From UBA5066 sp048500275 (lineage in GTDB: Bacteria; Acidobacteriota; Thermoanaerobaculia; UBA5066), in assembly GCA_048500275.1 (NCBI GenBank), contig JASNYI010000001.1, positions 806,001-870,000 on the forward strand: a stretch of 64,000 bases of DNA, written 5' to 3'. Numbering within the stretch: the stretch's first letter is position 1; each line of letters begins with the position of its first letter. The notes under the pieces were generated by a model. That model was given only the letters and a program-made list of their open reading frames with translations. It was not told the DNA's origin and did no database searches. Both the position numbers and the translations under genes were made by a program. This document shows, piece by piece, positions 51,084-58,020 of this stretch.

Positions 51084-51093
51084 GGTGAGCGCC

Positions 51094-52191
51094 ATGAGAA
51101 TCCTGCGCTCCGTTCCGAAGCTCCTCGCCAGCGCCCTTCTCGCGGCCGTGCTCCTCGCCGTTCCCGGCGCGGCGCTGGCCGACGGTGCCGTTGTGGCGCC
51201 CGACGGCACCCTCTACGAGGTCTTCCCGGCACTCTACGGCGACGTCGTCACGCTCCCGCCCGACTCCCCGGACGGCGAGATCCCCGTCCTCGCGCTTCGC
51301 GTGACCCCGTCCGACGGCGCGCCGACCCTCGAGCTCGTCGACGGCACCGTTGACGCCAACGCCGAGAGTTCCGTCTCCGTGGAGCTCGAGGAGTCCACCG
51401 GGACGCTCTTCGTCGCCTACACGAAGGCCCGCGGCCTGATGGCCGACATGCACGTCGCCGTCCGGCGCGACGGGGCCTGGTCCGGCCACGACATCCTCTC
51501 GAACCGGGGCTTCTACCTCTCGATCAACCCGAAGGTCGTCGTGACCCGCCAGCAGTACGTCGTCTTCGACGAGGACGGCGCACCCGTCACGAAGACCCGC
51601 TCGATCTTCTCCCTCGTCTGGTGGGAGGAGAGCGGGCCGATGCAGGCCCGCTACGCGCCGATCTTCGTCGAGGACGGCACGCTCCGCGTCGACTCCGTCC
51701 AGGCGTGGAACCTCAACGAGCTCGCCGGCGCCGCCGGCCCGACCGACGCCACCGGCCTGCCCCTCTCCTCCTTCATGTACCCGTCGGTCCAGGCCGACCC
51801 GACGACGAACGGCGGCGTCCTCGCGACCTTCGCGAACCTCGCCACCGGGGAGCAGCAGGTCCTCCGGATCACGTTCCTCGACGACCTCGTCCAGGCTTCG
51901 CCGCCCGGCTCCACCTCGGTCCCCGAGGAGGTCTGGGCGCGCGGACACGTCCCGATCGGCCGCAGCGGCGGCAGGGGACGGATCCCGGCCAACATGGACA
52001 CGAACGCCGTGGTCGGCGCGACGATCTCCCAGAAGGGCGTGACGACCTTCACCTGGCTCGAGAACGGGGCGATGAACTTCCTCCGCAGCGACGACCCCGA
52101 GGGAGCGCCGGCGCGGCGCATCGTCCTCAGGAGCGACCTCTCGGCCGAGAAGGCGCTTCGCCTCATCACCACGCTCGCCGAGAAGAACTGA
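51094..52191 (+). CDS. Exported protein of unknown function
   Basis: 365 residues. Signal peptide MRILRSVPKLLASALLAAVLLAVPGAALA, then beta-rich sequence with motifs such as DGAVVAPDGTLYEVFPALYGD and GTLFVAYTKARGLMADMHVAVRRDGAWSGHDILS (core FVAYTKARG). Repeating W-G-x-x-x patterns suggest a beta-propeller of sialidase-like repeats, but no Asp-box is certain. ATG 51094 follows GAGGTGA; GTG 51085 is a second choice. It is the last gene of the XRE-TPR run and a terminator-like hairpin follows. Confidence 0.72.
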   Translation: MRILRSVPKLLASALLAAVLLAVPGAALADGAVVAPDGTLYEVFPALYGDVVTLPPDSPDGEIPVLALRVTPSDGAPTLELVDGTVDANAESSVSVELEESTGTLFVAYTKARGLMADMHVAVRRDGAWSGHDILSNRGFYLSINPKVVVTRQQYVVFDEDGAPVTKTRSIFSLVWWEESGPMQARYAPIFVEDGTLRVDSVQAWNLNELAGAAGPTDATGLPLSSFMYPSVQADPTTNGGVLATFANLATGEQQVLRITFLDDLVQASPPGSTSVPEEVWARGHVPIGRSGGRGRIPANMDTNAVVGATISQKGVTTFTWLENGAMNFLRSDDPEGAPARRIVLRSDLSAEKALRLITTLAEKN

Positions 52192-52218
52192 CCTCGGAAG
52201 CCTCGACGGTCCCTCGAG

Positions 52219-52247
52219 CGCCCCGGCCCCGCCGGGGCGTTCTGCTC
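52219..52247 (+). terminator. Terminator after the secreted-protein gene
   Basis: CGCCCCGGC (52219-52227) pairs with GCCGGGGCG (52231-52239) around a short loop, and TTCTGCTCT follows. The T content is modest. It lies between convergent genes. Confidence 0.6.
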
Positions 52248-52288
52248 TGTACGGGTCTGGCCCCCGCGACGAGCCGCTCCGCGCGGCC

Positions 52289-53311
52289 TCAGAGCCCCCG
52301 CGGGAGGTCGGCCCTCAGGTCCCTCGGGTAGAGTGCCCGGAGCGCCTCGACGGCCCGCCGCCCCTCTTCGGTCTGGAGCGCCGGCGTGACGACCCGGACG
52401 CGGTAGTAGTGGTCTCCGGTCGTCGAGGTCCTGAGGTTCTCGATGCCGCGCCCCTTCAGCCGGAAGCGCTGGCCCGAGACGGTCCCCGCCGGGATGCGCG
52501 CCCGCACCGGTCCGCGCACCGTGGGGACCTCGATCTCGGCGCCGAGGTAGGCCTCGGGGACGGTGACCGGGACCTCCGCGACGATGTCGTCGCCGTCGCG
52601 GTTGAAGTAGGGGTGCGGCTCGACGGTGATCGAGAGGTAGAGGTCGCCGTTCTCCGTCCGCCCCTTGCCGGGGACGCGAATCCGCGCGCCGGTGTCGATG
52701 CCGGCGGGAATCCTCACCGTCAGGCTCTCCGTCTCCACGAGCGCGCCCGAACCGTGGCAGGCCGGGCAGGCGACCTTCATGGCGCGGCCCGTCCCCCGGC
52801 AGCGGGAGCACCGGCGCGGGATGCGCGCAGAGAACGACACGGCGCCCCCGAGGACGGCATCGCGGAAGGGGATCGTGATCGCCGCCGCGGCGTCCTCGTC
52901 CTCTCCTAGGCCGATTCCCGAGCCCCCTCCGGAGAAGAGGTCCGTGAAGAGGTCCGAGAAGTCGCCGGACCAGCGGAACCCGCCCGCTCCCGGCGCGCCC
53001 CGTCCCGGAGCCCCCGCGCGTCCCGCCTGCCCGAACGGCCCCTGGGAGTACGTCCCGCCGCGGAACGGCCCGGTGGAGGCCTCCGGGGGCTCGCCCGTGT
53101 CGCCGAAGCGGTCGTAGCGTTCCCTTCGCTTCGGGTCCTTCAGGAGGTCGTAGGCGGCCGCGACCTCCTGGAACCGCTTCTGCGCGCCGGAGTCCCCGGG
53201 GTTCACGTCGGGGTGGGACTTTCTCGCGAGGCGGCGGTACGCCTTCTTGATCTCCGCGTCGCCGGCGTTGCGGGGAACGCCCAGGACCTCGTACGGATCC
53301 TTCATCGCCAT
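52289..53311 (-). CDS. DnaJ-family co-chaperone with reduced zinc finger
   Basis: 340 residues. The J domain is complete (1-70, DPYEVLGVPRNAGDAEIKKAYRRLARKSHPDVN; HPD at 33-35). A Gly/Phe-rich stretch (80-130) and a CTD of beta type (145-330) follow. The zinc finger has only two CxxCxGxG motifs, CSRCRGTG (168-175) and CPACHGSG (182-189), instead of four. That makes one zinc centre instead of two. It would stimulate a DnaK ATPase; no dnaK is in the window. It converges on the secreted-protein gene and diverges from glgC. Confidence 0.9.
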   Translation of the reverse strand: MAMKDPYEVLGVPRNAGDAEIKKAYRRLARKSHPDVNPGDSGAQKRFQEVAAAYDLLKDPKRRERYDRFGDTGEPPEASTGPFRGGTYSQGPFGQAGRAGAPGRGAPGAGGFRWSGDFSDLFTDLFSGGGSGIGLGEDEDAAAAITIPFRDAVLGGAVSFSARIPRRCSRCRGTGRAMKVACPACHGSGALVETESLTVRIPAGIDTGARIRVPGKGRTENGDLYLSITVEPHPYFNRDGDDIVAEVPVTVPEAYLGAEIEVPTVRGPVRARIPAGTVSGQRFRLKGRGIENLRTSTTGDHYYRVRVVTPALQTEEGRRAVEALRALYPRDLRADLPRGL

Positions 53312-53372
53312 GCGCGACAGGATAGGGGAAACGCCGTCCGGGAGCGCGGTCGTCCGGCTGCCTTCCGGGAAC

Positions 53373-53378
53373 TACAAT
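53373..53378 (+). promoter_or_regulatory. -10 element of glgC
   Basis: TACAAT ends 22 bases before the GTG at 53401. The ATG at 53377 overlaps it, so that upstream start cannot be used from this promoter. A -35 match is weak. Confidence 0.5.
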
Positions 53379-53400
53379 GCCGGAAAACGGGAGACGGTCC

Positions 53401-54648
53401 GTGAAAATCCTCCAGTACCGCGACGTCCTCTCGATCGTCCTGGCCGGGGGAATGGGGGAACGGCTCTACCCGCTCACGCGGGACAGGGCCAAGCCCGCGG
53501 TCCCGTTCGGCGGGCGCTACCGGATCATCGACTTCGTCCTCAACAACCTCGTCAACTCGGGCCTGATGAAGGTGAAGGTCCTGACGCAGTTCAAGTCCAA
53601 TTCCCTCATCGAGCACCTGATCCGCGCGTGGCGCCTGAACCCCGAGGTCGGCCAGTTCGTCGACCCCGTCCCGGCGCAGATGCGGCGCGGCCCGCACTGG
53701 TTCCGCGGGACGGCCGACGCCGTCTACCAGAACCTCGACCTCATCTTCGACGAGCAGCCGTCCCAGGTCTGCGTCTTCGGCGGCGACCACGTCTACGTCA
53801 TGGACGTGAACCCGATGCTGGCGTTCCACGAGGACGGCGGCCACGACCTGACGATCGCCGCCTTCCCCGTGCCGGTCGCTGAGGCGACCCGCTTCGGCGT
53901 CCTGGCGGTCGACGAGCGGTCGCGGGTCACGGGGTTCGAGGAGAAGCCGAAGGCTCCGAGGGAGATCCCCGGAACGCCCGGGTTCGCCCTCGCCTCGATG
54001 GGGAACTACGTCTTCCACCCCAGGGTGCTGCGGGAGGCCCTCGAGAACGACGCCCTTCAGGACACCTCCCACGACTTCGGCAGGACGATCATTCCCGCCC
54101 TCCTTTCGGGCGGTGCGTCCGTCTTCGCGTACGACTTCTCGCTGAGCAGGGTCCCCGGCGACGAGGACCTCGCCCCGTACTGGCGCGACATCGGCACCGT
54201 CGACTCCTACTGGGAGGCGTCGATGGACCTCATCTCGGTCGCCCCCCCGCTGAACCTCTACAACGCGAAGTGGTCGCTGAAGACCCTGTCTCCGCACCTC
54301 CCGCCCGCCAAGTTCGTCTTCGCCGACTCGGTGTCGAACCGGATGGGGATCGCGACCGACTCGATGGTCGCGGACGGCTGCATCCTCTCGGGCGGCACGG
54401 TTCACCGCTCGATCCTCTTTCCGCGGGTGAGGGTCAACTCCTACTCGAGGATCGAGGAGTGCATCCTGATGGACGGCGTCGACGTCGGGCGCAACGCGCG
54501 CCTCCGGAGGGTCATCGCCGACAAGGGAGTGCGGATCCCGCCGCGGACCGAGATCGGATTCGACCCCGAGGGCGACCGGAGGCGCTTCCACGTGTCGGAA
54601 GGGGGCGTGGTCGTCCTCCCGAAAGGGGTCGCCGTCCCGTCACCATAA
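53401..54648 (+). CDS. glgC: Glucose-1-phosphate adenylyltransferase
   Basis: 415 residues. It makes ADP-glucose for glycogen synthesis. The N-terminal nucleotidyltransferase part has LAGGMGERLYPLTRDRAKPAVPFGGRYRIIDFVLNN (core GGxGxRLxPLT near 15-27 and the Lys of RAKPAVPFGG). FRGTADAVYQN and GGDHVYVMDV follow, as does the glucose-binding FEEKPKAP. The end (about 290-395) is a left-handed beta-helix (LSGGTVHRSILFPRVRVNSYSRIEECILM). GTG 53401 with GGGAG upstream is preferred. No other glycogen gene adjoins it. Downstream is an Lrp regulator. Confidence 0.94.
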   Translation: MKILQYRDVLSIVLAGGMGERLYPLTRDRAKPAVPFGGRYRIIDFVLNNLVNSGLMKVKVLTQFKSNSLIEHLIRAWRLNPEVGQFVDPVPAQMRRGPHWFRGTADAVYQNLDLIFDEQPSQVCVFGGDHVYVMDVNPMLAFHEDGGHDLTIAAFPVPVAEATRFGVLAVDERSRVTGFEEKPKAPREIPGTPGFALASMGNYVFHPRVLREALENDALQDTSHDFGRTIIPALLSGGASVFAYDFSLSRVPGDEDLAPYWRDIGTVDSYWEASMDLISVAPPLNLYNAKWSLKTLSPHLPPAKFVFADSVSNRMGIATDSMVADGCILSGGTVHRSILFPRVRVNSYSRIEECILMDGVDVGRNARLRRVIADKGVRIPPRTEIGFDPEGDRRRFHVSEGGVVVLPKGVAVPSP

Positions 54649-54680
54649 AGGAAAGAGCTTGCAAACGTCCCGGTATCTCC

Positions 54681-54722
54681 ATATAAAGTTCGGAGGTTTC
54701 GACACGACTCCGAATTTTATAT
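54681..54722. promoter_or_regulatory. 15-bp dyad over the promoter and start codon of the Lrp-type gene
   Basis: ATATAAAGTTCGGAG (54681-54695) and CTCCGAATTTTATAT (54708-54722) are inverted repeats matching at 14 of 15 positions, separated by 12 bases. The left arm covers the TATAAA -10 (54683-54688), which is 18 bases after TTGCAA (54659-54664). The right arm ends on the first two bases of the ATG at 54721. The layout fits autoregulation by the Lrp-type protein. Confidence 0.75.
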
Positions 54723-55170
54723 GGACGAGATCGACCGACAGATCCTCGACATGCTCCAACGCGACGGGAAGATCTCCCAGGCGCGGATCGCTGAGAGTGT
54801 CGGCCTGACGACGCCGTCCGTCAACGAGAGGATCAAGAAGCTCGAGACGCGGGGGTTCATCCGCCGCTTCACGGCGCTCCTGGACCCCCGACAGGTCGGA
54901 ATGGCCGCCGTCGCGCACGTCGACGTGCAGCTCGAGCACCCCAGCTTCGAGCGCGCGTTCCTCGACGAGATCGAGGGCCTCCTGGCCGTCCAGGAGTGCT
55001 ACTCGATCTCCGGCGACTATGGCTACCGCCTGAAGGTCCGCGCCCGCGACCTCGAGCACCTCGAGACGCTCCTCAGGGAGCGGATCCAGACCATTCGCGG
55101 CATCGCCCGGACCCGCGTCGACCTCTCCCTGTCCATAAAGAAGGACTCGACCCTTCTCCCCGTCACCTGA
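54721..55170 (+). CDS. Lrp/AsnC-family transcriptional regulator
   Basis: 149 residues, the standard Lrp size. N-terminal helix-turn-helix MDEIDRQILDMLQRDGKISQARIAESVGLTTPSVNERIKKLETRG, read here for its SVGLTTPSVNERIKKLE core, then the RAM/ACT-like effector domain (about 70-140) with ECYSISGDYGYRLKVRARDLEHL. Members sense amino acids and often control their own gene. The start is fixed by the N-terminal match; there is no SD. It lies 72 bases after glgC, with the dyad at its promoter. The effector is unknown. Confidence 0.92.
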   Translation: MDEIDRQILDMLQRDGKISQARIAESVGLTTPSVNERIKKLETRGFIRRFTALLDPRQVGMAAVAHVDVQLEHPSFERAFLDEIEGLLAVQECYSISGDYGYRLKVRARDLEHLETLLRERIQTIRGIARTRVDLSLSIKKDSTLLPVT

Positions 55171-55336
55171 GACGCCGACCCCGTTCGTCCGGACGGTGCC
55201 ATTCTGGTCGCTGCGGTGCCGAAATGCACCATGCGGAATCCCAAAACGGGACAGACGCGTTCTCGCCCGAAGAGAGGAAGCCGCGCAACCCCTATTGGAA
55301 CGGCCCCTTCCGAATCGGAGGGCGAAGAGAAACCGA

Positions 55337-55351
55337 TGGCATTCGGGTTGC
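55337..55351 (+). promoter_or_regulatory. Candidate sigma-54 (-24/-12) promoter
   Basis: TGGCAT, five bases, TTGC: the GG (55338-55339) and GC (55350-55351) are ten bases apart, as in sigma-54 promoters. No protein gene lies downstream on this strand before 56215, and the next gene (55554-56123) is on the opposite strand. Confidence 0.45.
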
Positions 55352-55510
55352 GTATAAGAAGGCAGGAGATCGAAGAAAACGCTCCACGCCAAACGGTGGC
55401 GTCAGATCTTCAAAACCTGCCCGAAAAGCCCCGCAGGCTCCCCGCCCGCGGGCCCACCACCCCAATACCCCTCACTTCAGCCCCACCAGAAGTAGCCCAC
55501 CGCCGCACTT

Positions 55511-55537
55511 CCCGCCCGACCCCAGAGGTCGGGCGGG
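55511..55537. terminator. 11-bp hairpin before the OMP gene end
   Basis: CCCGCCCGACC (55511-55521) pairs with GGTCGGGCGGG (55527-55537) around CCAGA. It lies 16 bases past the OMP stop (55554, minus strand). No T-run on either side, so it may act only as a barrier or RNA end. Confidence 0.45.
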
Positions 55538-55553
55538 AAACCCGCCATTCCGG

Positions 55554-56123
55554 TCAGAATCTCCAGGCGATCGCCGCCGAGGCCACGAGCGGCTTCCGGT
55601 CGGAAACGTCGTCCAGGAGGTGCCACAAGGCCTCCAGCCGCACGTTGATCCGACGGTTAACGGAGAAGATGGTCAGCAGTCCGCCGTTCACGCCCCAGAC
55701 GGACTCCTTCGGGTCGGTGACGACCTGGCCTTCCCCCGGGGCCTTCGGGCGCAGGAAGTAGCCTCCCCCTCCCACCACGAATCCCGCCTGCCACCAGTCT
55801 TCCTTGAAGAGGTAGGCGACGGAGATGGTCGCGACGTCGAGGTCCACGTCGGGCCCGTTCTCGGCCGTCGGCGGGAGCTCCATGCGCGTGTAGCGCCCCT
55901 GCATCAGGAGCCCCTTGTCGAGCTCCACCTCGACGAAGGCGTAGGCCGCGCCGGTCGAGAAGGCGTCGAAGACCTCGGCCGAACCCGTGTCGTTGAGGAG
56001 GCCGCCTCCCGCCCCGAGGGCGAACGTCTGGGCGGCCGCGGCCGGCGCGAACGCCAGGAGCGAGAGGGGGAGGAGGGCGAGGACGACGGCTCGTGCCGGG
56101 CGCGGGAGGCGAGGAGATCTCAT
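55554..56123 (-). CDS. Small outer-membrane beta-barrel protein
   Basis: 189 residues. Signal peptide (about 1-32, VVLALLPLSLLAFAPAAAAQ), then amphipathic strands with aromatic ends (AYAFVEVELDKGLLMQGRYTRMEL, VATISVAYLFKEDW, WGVNGGLLTIFSVNRRINVRLEALWHLL) and a terminal Phe (SAAIAWRF). Eight strands would fit its length, like OmpA/OmpX-type barrels. ATG 56123 is the start because a promoter (TTGACG, 18 bases, TATCCT) ends eight bases before it, so the mRNA is leaderless. A longer frame has no match. Function unknown. Confidence 0.78.
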   Translation of the reverse strand: MRSPRLPRPARAVVLALLPLSLLAFAPAAAAQTFALGAGGGLLNDTGSAEVFDAFSTGAAYAFVEVELDKGLLMQGRYTRMELPPTAENGPDVDLDVATISVAYLFKEDWWQAGFVVGGGGYFLRPKAPGEGQVVTDPKESVWGVNGGLLTIFSVNRRINVRLEALWHLLDDVSDRKPLVASAAIAWRF

Positions 56124-56131
56124 CCGCCCGC

Positions 56132-56161
56132 AGGATAGAGGGACGCGAATCAGAGCGTCAA
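56132..56161 (-). promoter_or_regulatory. Leaderless promoter of the OMP gene
   Basis: TTGACG (56161-56156) and TATCCT (56137-56132) are 18 bases apart on the minus strand. The ATG at 56123 follows eight bases after the -10, so the transcript should begin at or very near the A of ATG. Confidence 0.7.
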
Positions 56162-56214
56162 CGTGCATGTCACGCTTACGGAGGCGCGCGCCGGCTCGTC
56201 TAGAATCGGTGGTC

Positions 56215-56979
56215 GTGGCGGGCGTCTTCGGGTCCGCGTCCCTCCTGCCCGGGCCGGCCCTTCTCCAACTCGTCTTCCCCTCGTGCTGCGCCGCCTGCGG
56301 CGCCGCACGGCGCGGCGCCGGCGGAGGCGGTCTCTGCCGCGCGTGCTGGAGGGCTCTCCCGCACCTCGACGCGGACGATGCCTGCCGGTCGTGCGCCCTT
56401 CCCTCCGGCGGACCCCTCTGCCGTTCCTGCGCGGCCGTCCCTCCCCCCGTGTCGCGCACCGCGGCCGTCGCGCGCTACGAGGGGGTCGCCCGCAGGCTCG
56501 TCCACGCCCTGAAGTTCCGCGGGCACGACATCCTCGTCCCTCCCTGCGGCGCGCTCATGGCCTCCACGGCGCGCACCCTCGGCCTCCACGAGCGGATCGA
56601 CGCGGTCGTCCCGGTTCCCTCCACGGGGAAGAGGAACCGCGACCGGGGCTACGATCCCGGGGCCCTTCTCGCCGAGGAGGTCTCACGACGCATCGGCCGG
56701 CCGCTCCGGGCGCTCCTTTCGCGGGCGAGGGAGACGCCGCCCCAGTCCAGGGTCGCCGCGGCGGAACGCCGACGGAACGTAACGGGGGCCTTTTCCTCCT
56801 CTCCCCGGGCCCGCGGCCTCGCGGTCCTCCTCGTCGACGACGTGATGACCACCGGCGCGACGGCCTTCGAGGCCGCCCGGACCCTCCGAGCCGCCGGGAC
56901 CTGCGACGTCGCCCTCCTCGTCCTGGCCCGCACTCCCGAGGCCGGGCTCCCTCCCCACCTCCCCCCGGAGCAAGCATGA
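56215..56979 (+). CDS. comF: ComF-family phosphoribosyltransferase-like protein
   Basis: 254 residues. An N-terminal zinc-binding part has paired cysteines (FPSCCAACGAARRG, LCRACWRALPHL, CRSCALPSGGPLCRSCA). The phosphoribosyltransferase core follows, with PRPP motif AVLLVDDVMTTGATAFEAART near 215-235 and AVVPVPSTGKRNRDRGYDPG near 130. ComF proteins help natural DNA uptake in some bacteria, but many relatives have no proven role. GTG 56215 is chosen; TAGAAT lies eight bases upstream, so it is probably leaderless. Its stop overlaps the start of proline dehydrogenase (ATGA). Confidence 0.87.
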   Translation: MAGVFGSASLLPGPALLQLVFPSCCAACGAARRGAGGGGLCRACWRALPHLDADDACRSCALPSGGPLCRSCAAVPPPVSRTAAVARYEGVARRLVHALKFRGHDILVPPCGALMASTARTLGLHERIDAVVPVPSTGKRNRDRGYDPGALLAEEVSRRIGRPLRALLSRARETPPQSRVAAAERRRNVTGAFSSSPRARGLAVLLVDDVMTTGATAFEAARTLRAAGTCDVALLVLARTPEAGLPPHLPPEQA

Positions 56980-57890
56980 GCTCACTTTTCGACCGCCTCG
57001 TCGTCGGCACGCTGCCGTTCGTCCCGAAGACCGTCGTACACAGGTTCGCGCGCCGCTACGTCGCGGGGGAGTCGCTGGACGACGCCGTCCGCACGGTGCG
57101 CGAGCTCGCGGCCGAGGGCGCCATGGCCACCATCGACGTCCTCGGCGAGAGCGTCACACGGCGCGAGCAGACCGAGGAGACGCGCGACGAGTACCTGCGG
57201 GTCCTCGACACGATCGTCGCGAACGGGCTCCCGGCGAACGTGTCGGTCAAGCCGACGGCCGTCGGGCTCTCCATCGACCCGCAGCTCGTCCGCGAGAACT
57301 GTCGTGCCATCTGCCGGAAGGCGGCGGAGTCCGGCACGTTCATCCGGCTCGACATGGAGGACTCTCCCTTCACCGACAGGACCCTCCAGCTCGCCCTCGA
57401 GCTGAAGGAGGAGTTCGGGCACGTCGGCGTCGTCGTCCAGGCCTACATGCGCCGGACGCTCTCCGACATGGACCGCCTCGTCGGTGCGGGAATGAACGTG
57501 AGGATCTGCAAGGGGATCTACGTGGAGCCGCGCGAGCTCGCCTACAAGGACCGGCAGGTCGTCATCGAGAACTACGCGGCCATCGTCGACAAGCACCTCA
57601 CAGCGGGCTGCTACGCCGGGATCGCCACCCACGACGAGGCCTGCGTGCAGAAGGCCCTCGCGACGATCGACCGGTTGAAGCTGACCCCAGACCGGTACGA
57701 GTTCCAGATGCTCCTCGGGGTCGACCCGCTCCTGCGCCGGACGATCCTCGCGGCCGGGCACCGGCTGAGGGTCTACGTTCCGTACGGCCGGGACTGGTAC
57801 GCCTATTCGCTGCGGCGCCTCAAGGAGAACCCGTCGATCGCCCGGCACACGGTCCGGATGATCCTCGGGATGGGTCCCGCACAGGCCTGA
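56976..57890 (+). CDS. Proline dehydrogenase
   Basis: 304 residues, the size of single-domain bacterial proline dehydrogenases. It oxidises proline to pyrroline-5-carboxylate using FAD, at the membrane. The barrel has LPANVSVKPTAVGLSID (about 85-101), GTFIRLDMEDSPFTDRTL, GVVVQAYMRRTLSDMDRL, RICKGIYVEPRELAYKDR, GIATHDEACVQKAL and the C-terminal catalytic YVPYGRDWYAYSLRRLKENP with the two Arg residues that bind the carboxylate. It overlaps the comF stop by ATGA, so the two are translationally coupled, though they have no obvious common role. No pyrroline-5-carboxylate dehydrogenase is nearby. Confidence 0.94.
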   Translation: MSSLFDRLVVGTLPFVPKTVVHRFARRYVAGESLDDAVRTVRELAAEGAMATIDVLGESVTRREQTEETRDEYLRVLDTIVANGLPANVSVKPTAVGLSIDPQLVRENCRAICRKAAESGTFIRLDMEDSPFTDRTLQLALELKEEFGHVGVVVQAYMRRTLSDMDRLVGAGMNVRICKGIYVEPRELAYKDRQVVIENYAAIVDKHLTAGCYAGIATHDEACVQKALATIDRLKLTPDRYEFQMLLGVDPLLRRTILAAGHRLRVYVPYGRDWYAYSLRRLKENPSIARHTVRMILGMGPAQA

Positions 57891-57982
57891 GGGGGGACGA
57901 GGGCGTCCGGGAGGGCTCGACCCGCAGTCGCGTCCCGCCCTCTGGGGATCTTCTTGGACTCGGCTCGGCCGCACGGTTCCGG

Positions 57983-58012
57983 TTGACTCCGGGCCTTGCG
58001 GAGGACCATGAT
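57983..58012 (+). promoter_or_regulatory. Leaderless promoter of the CarboxypepD_reg outer-membrane gene
   Basis: TTGACT (57983-57988) and CATGAT (58007-58012) are 18 bases apart. The ATG at 58021 lies eight bases after the -10, the same geometry as the promoter at 56132-56161. Confidence 0.6.
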
Positions 58013-58020
58013 TTGGGGTG

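Larger units (their letters stand above)
55171..55553. other. Intergenic region with sigma-54-like promoter and stable hairpins
   Basis: About 380 bases without a convincing gene. On the plus strand TGGCAT-N5-TTGC lies at 55337-55351. Downstream come ACGCC-N7-GGCGT (near 55388), CCTGC-N12-GCAGG (near 55420) and an 11-bp stem at 55511-55537. TACCCCTCACTTCAG at 55466-55480 also occurs at 39183-39197. A small RNA of about 180 bases is possible. Confidence 0.45.

Noticed and set aside
53377..53400. glgC start at ATG 53377
   Set aside because: The ATG overlaps a TACAAT -10 element. GTG 53401 has a GGGAG site and keeps the full conserved N-terminus.
55216..55761. A 181-codon open frame on plus strand in the 55-kb intergenic region
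   Set aside because: Charged, Pro-rich, no domain or signal, and the second half overlaps the OMP gene antisense.
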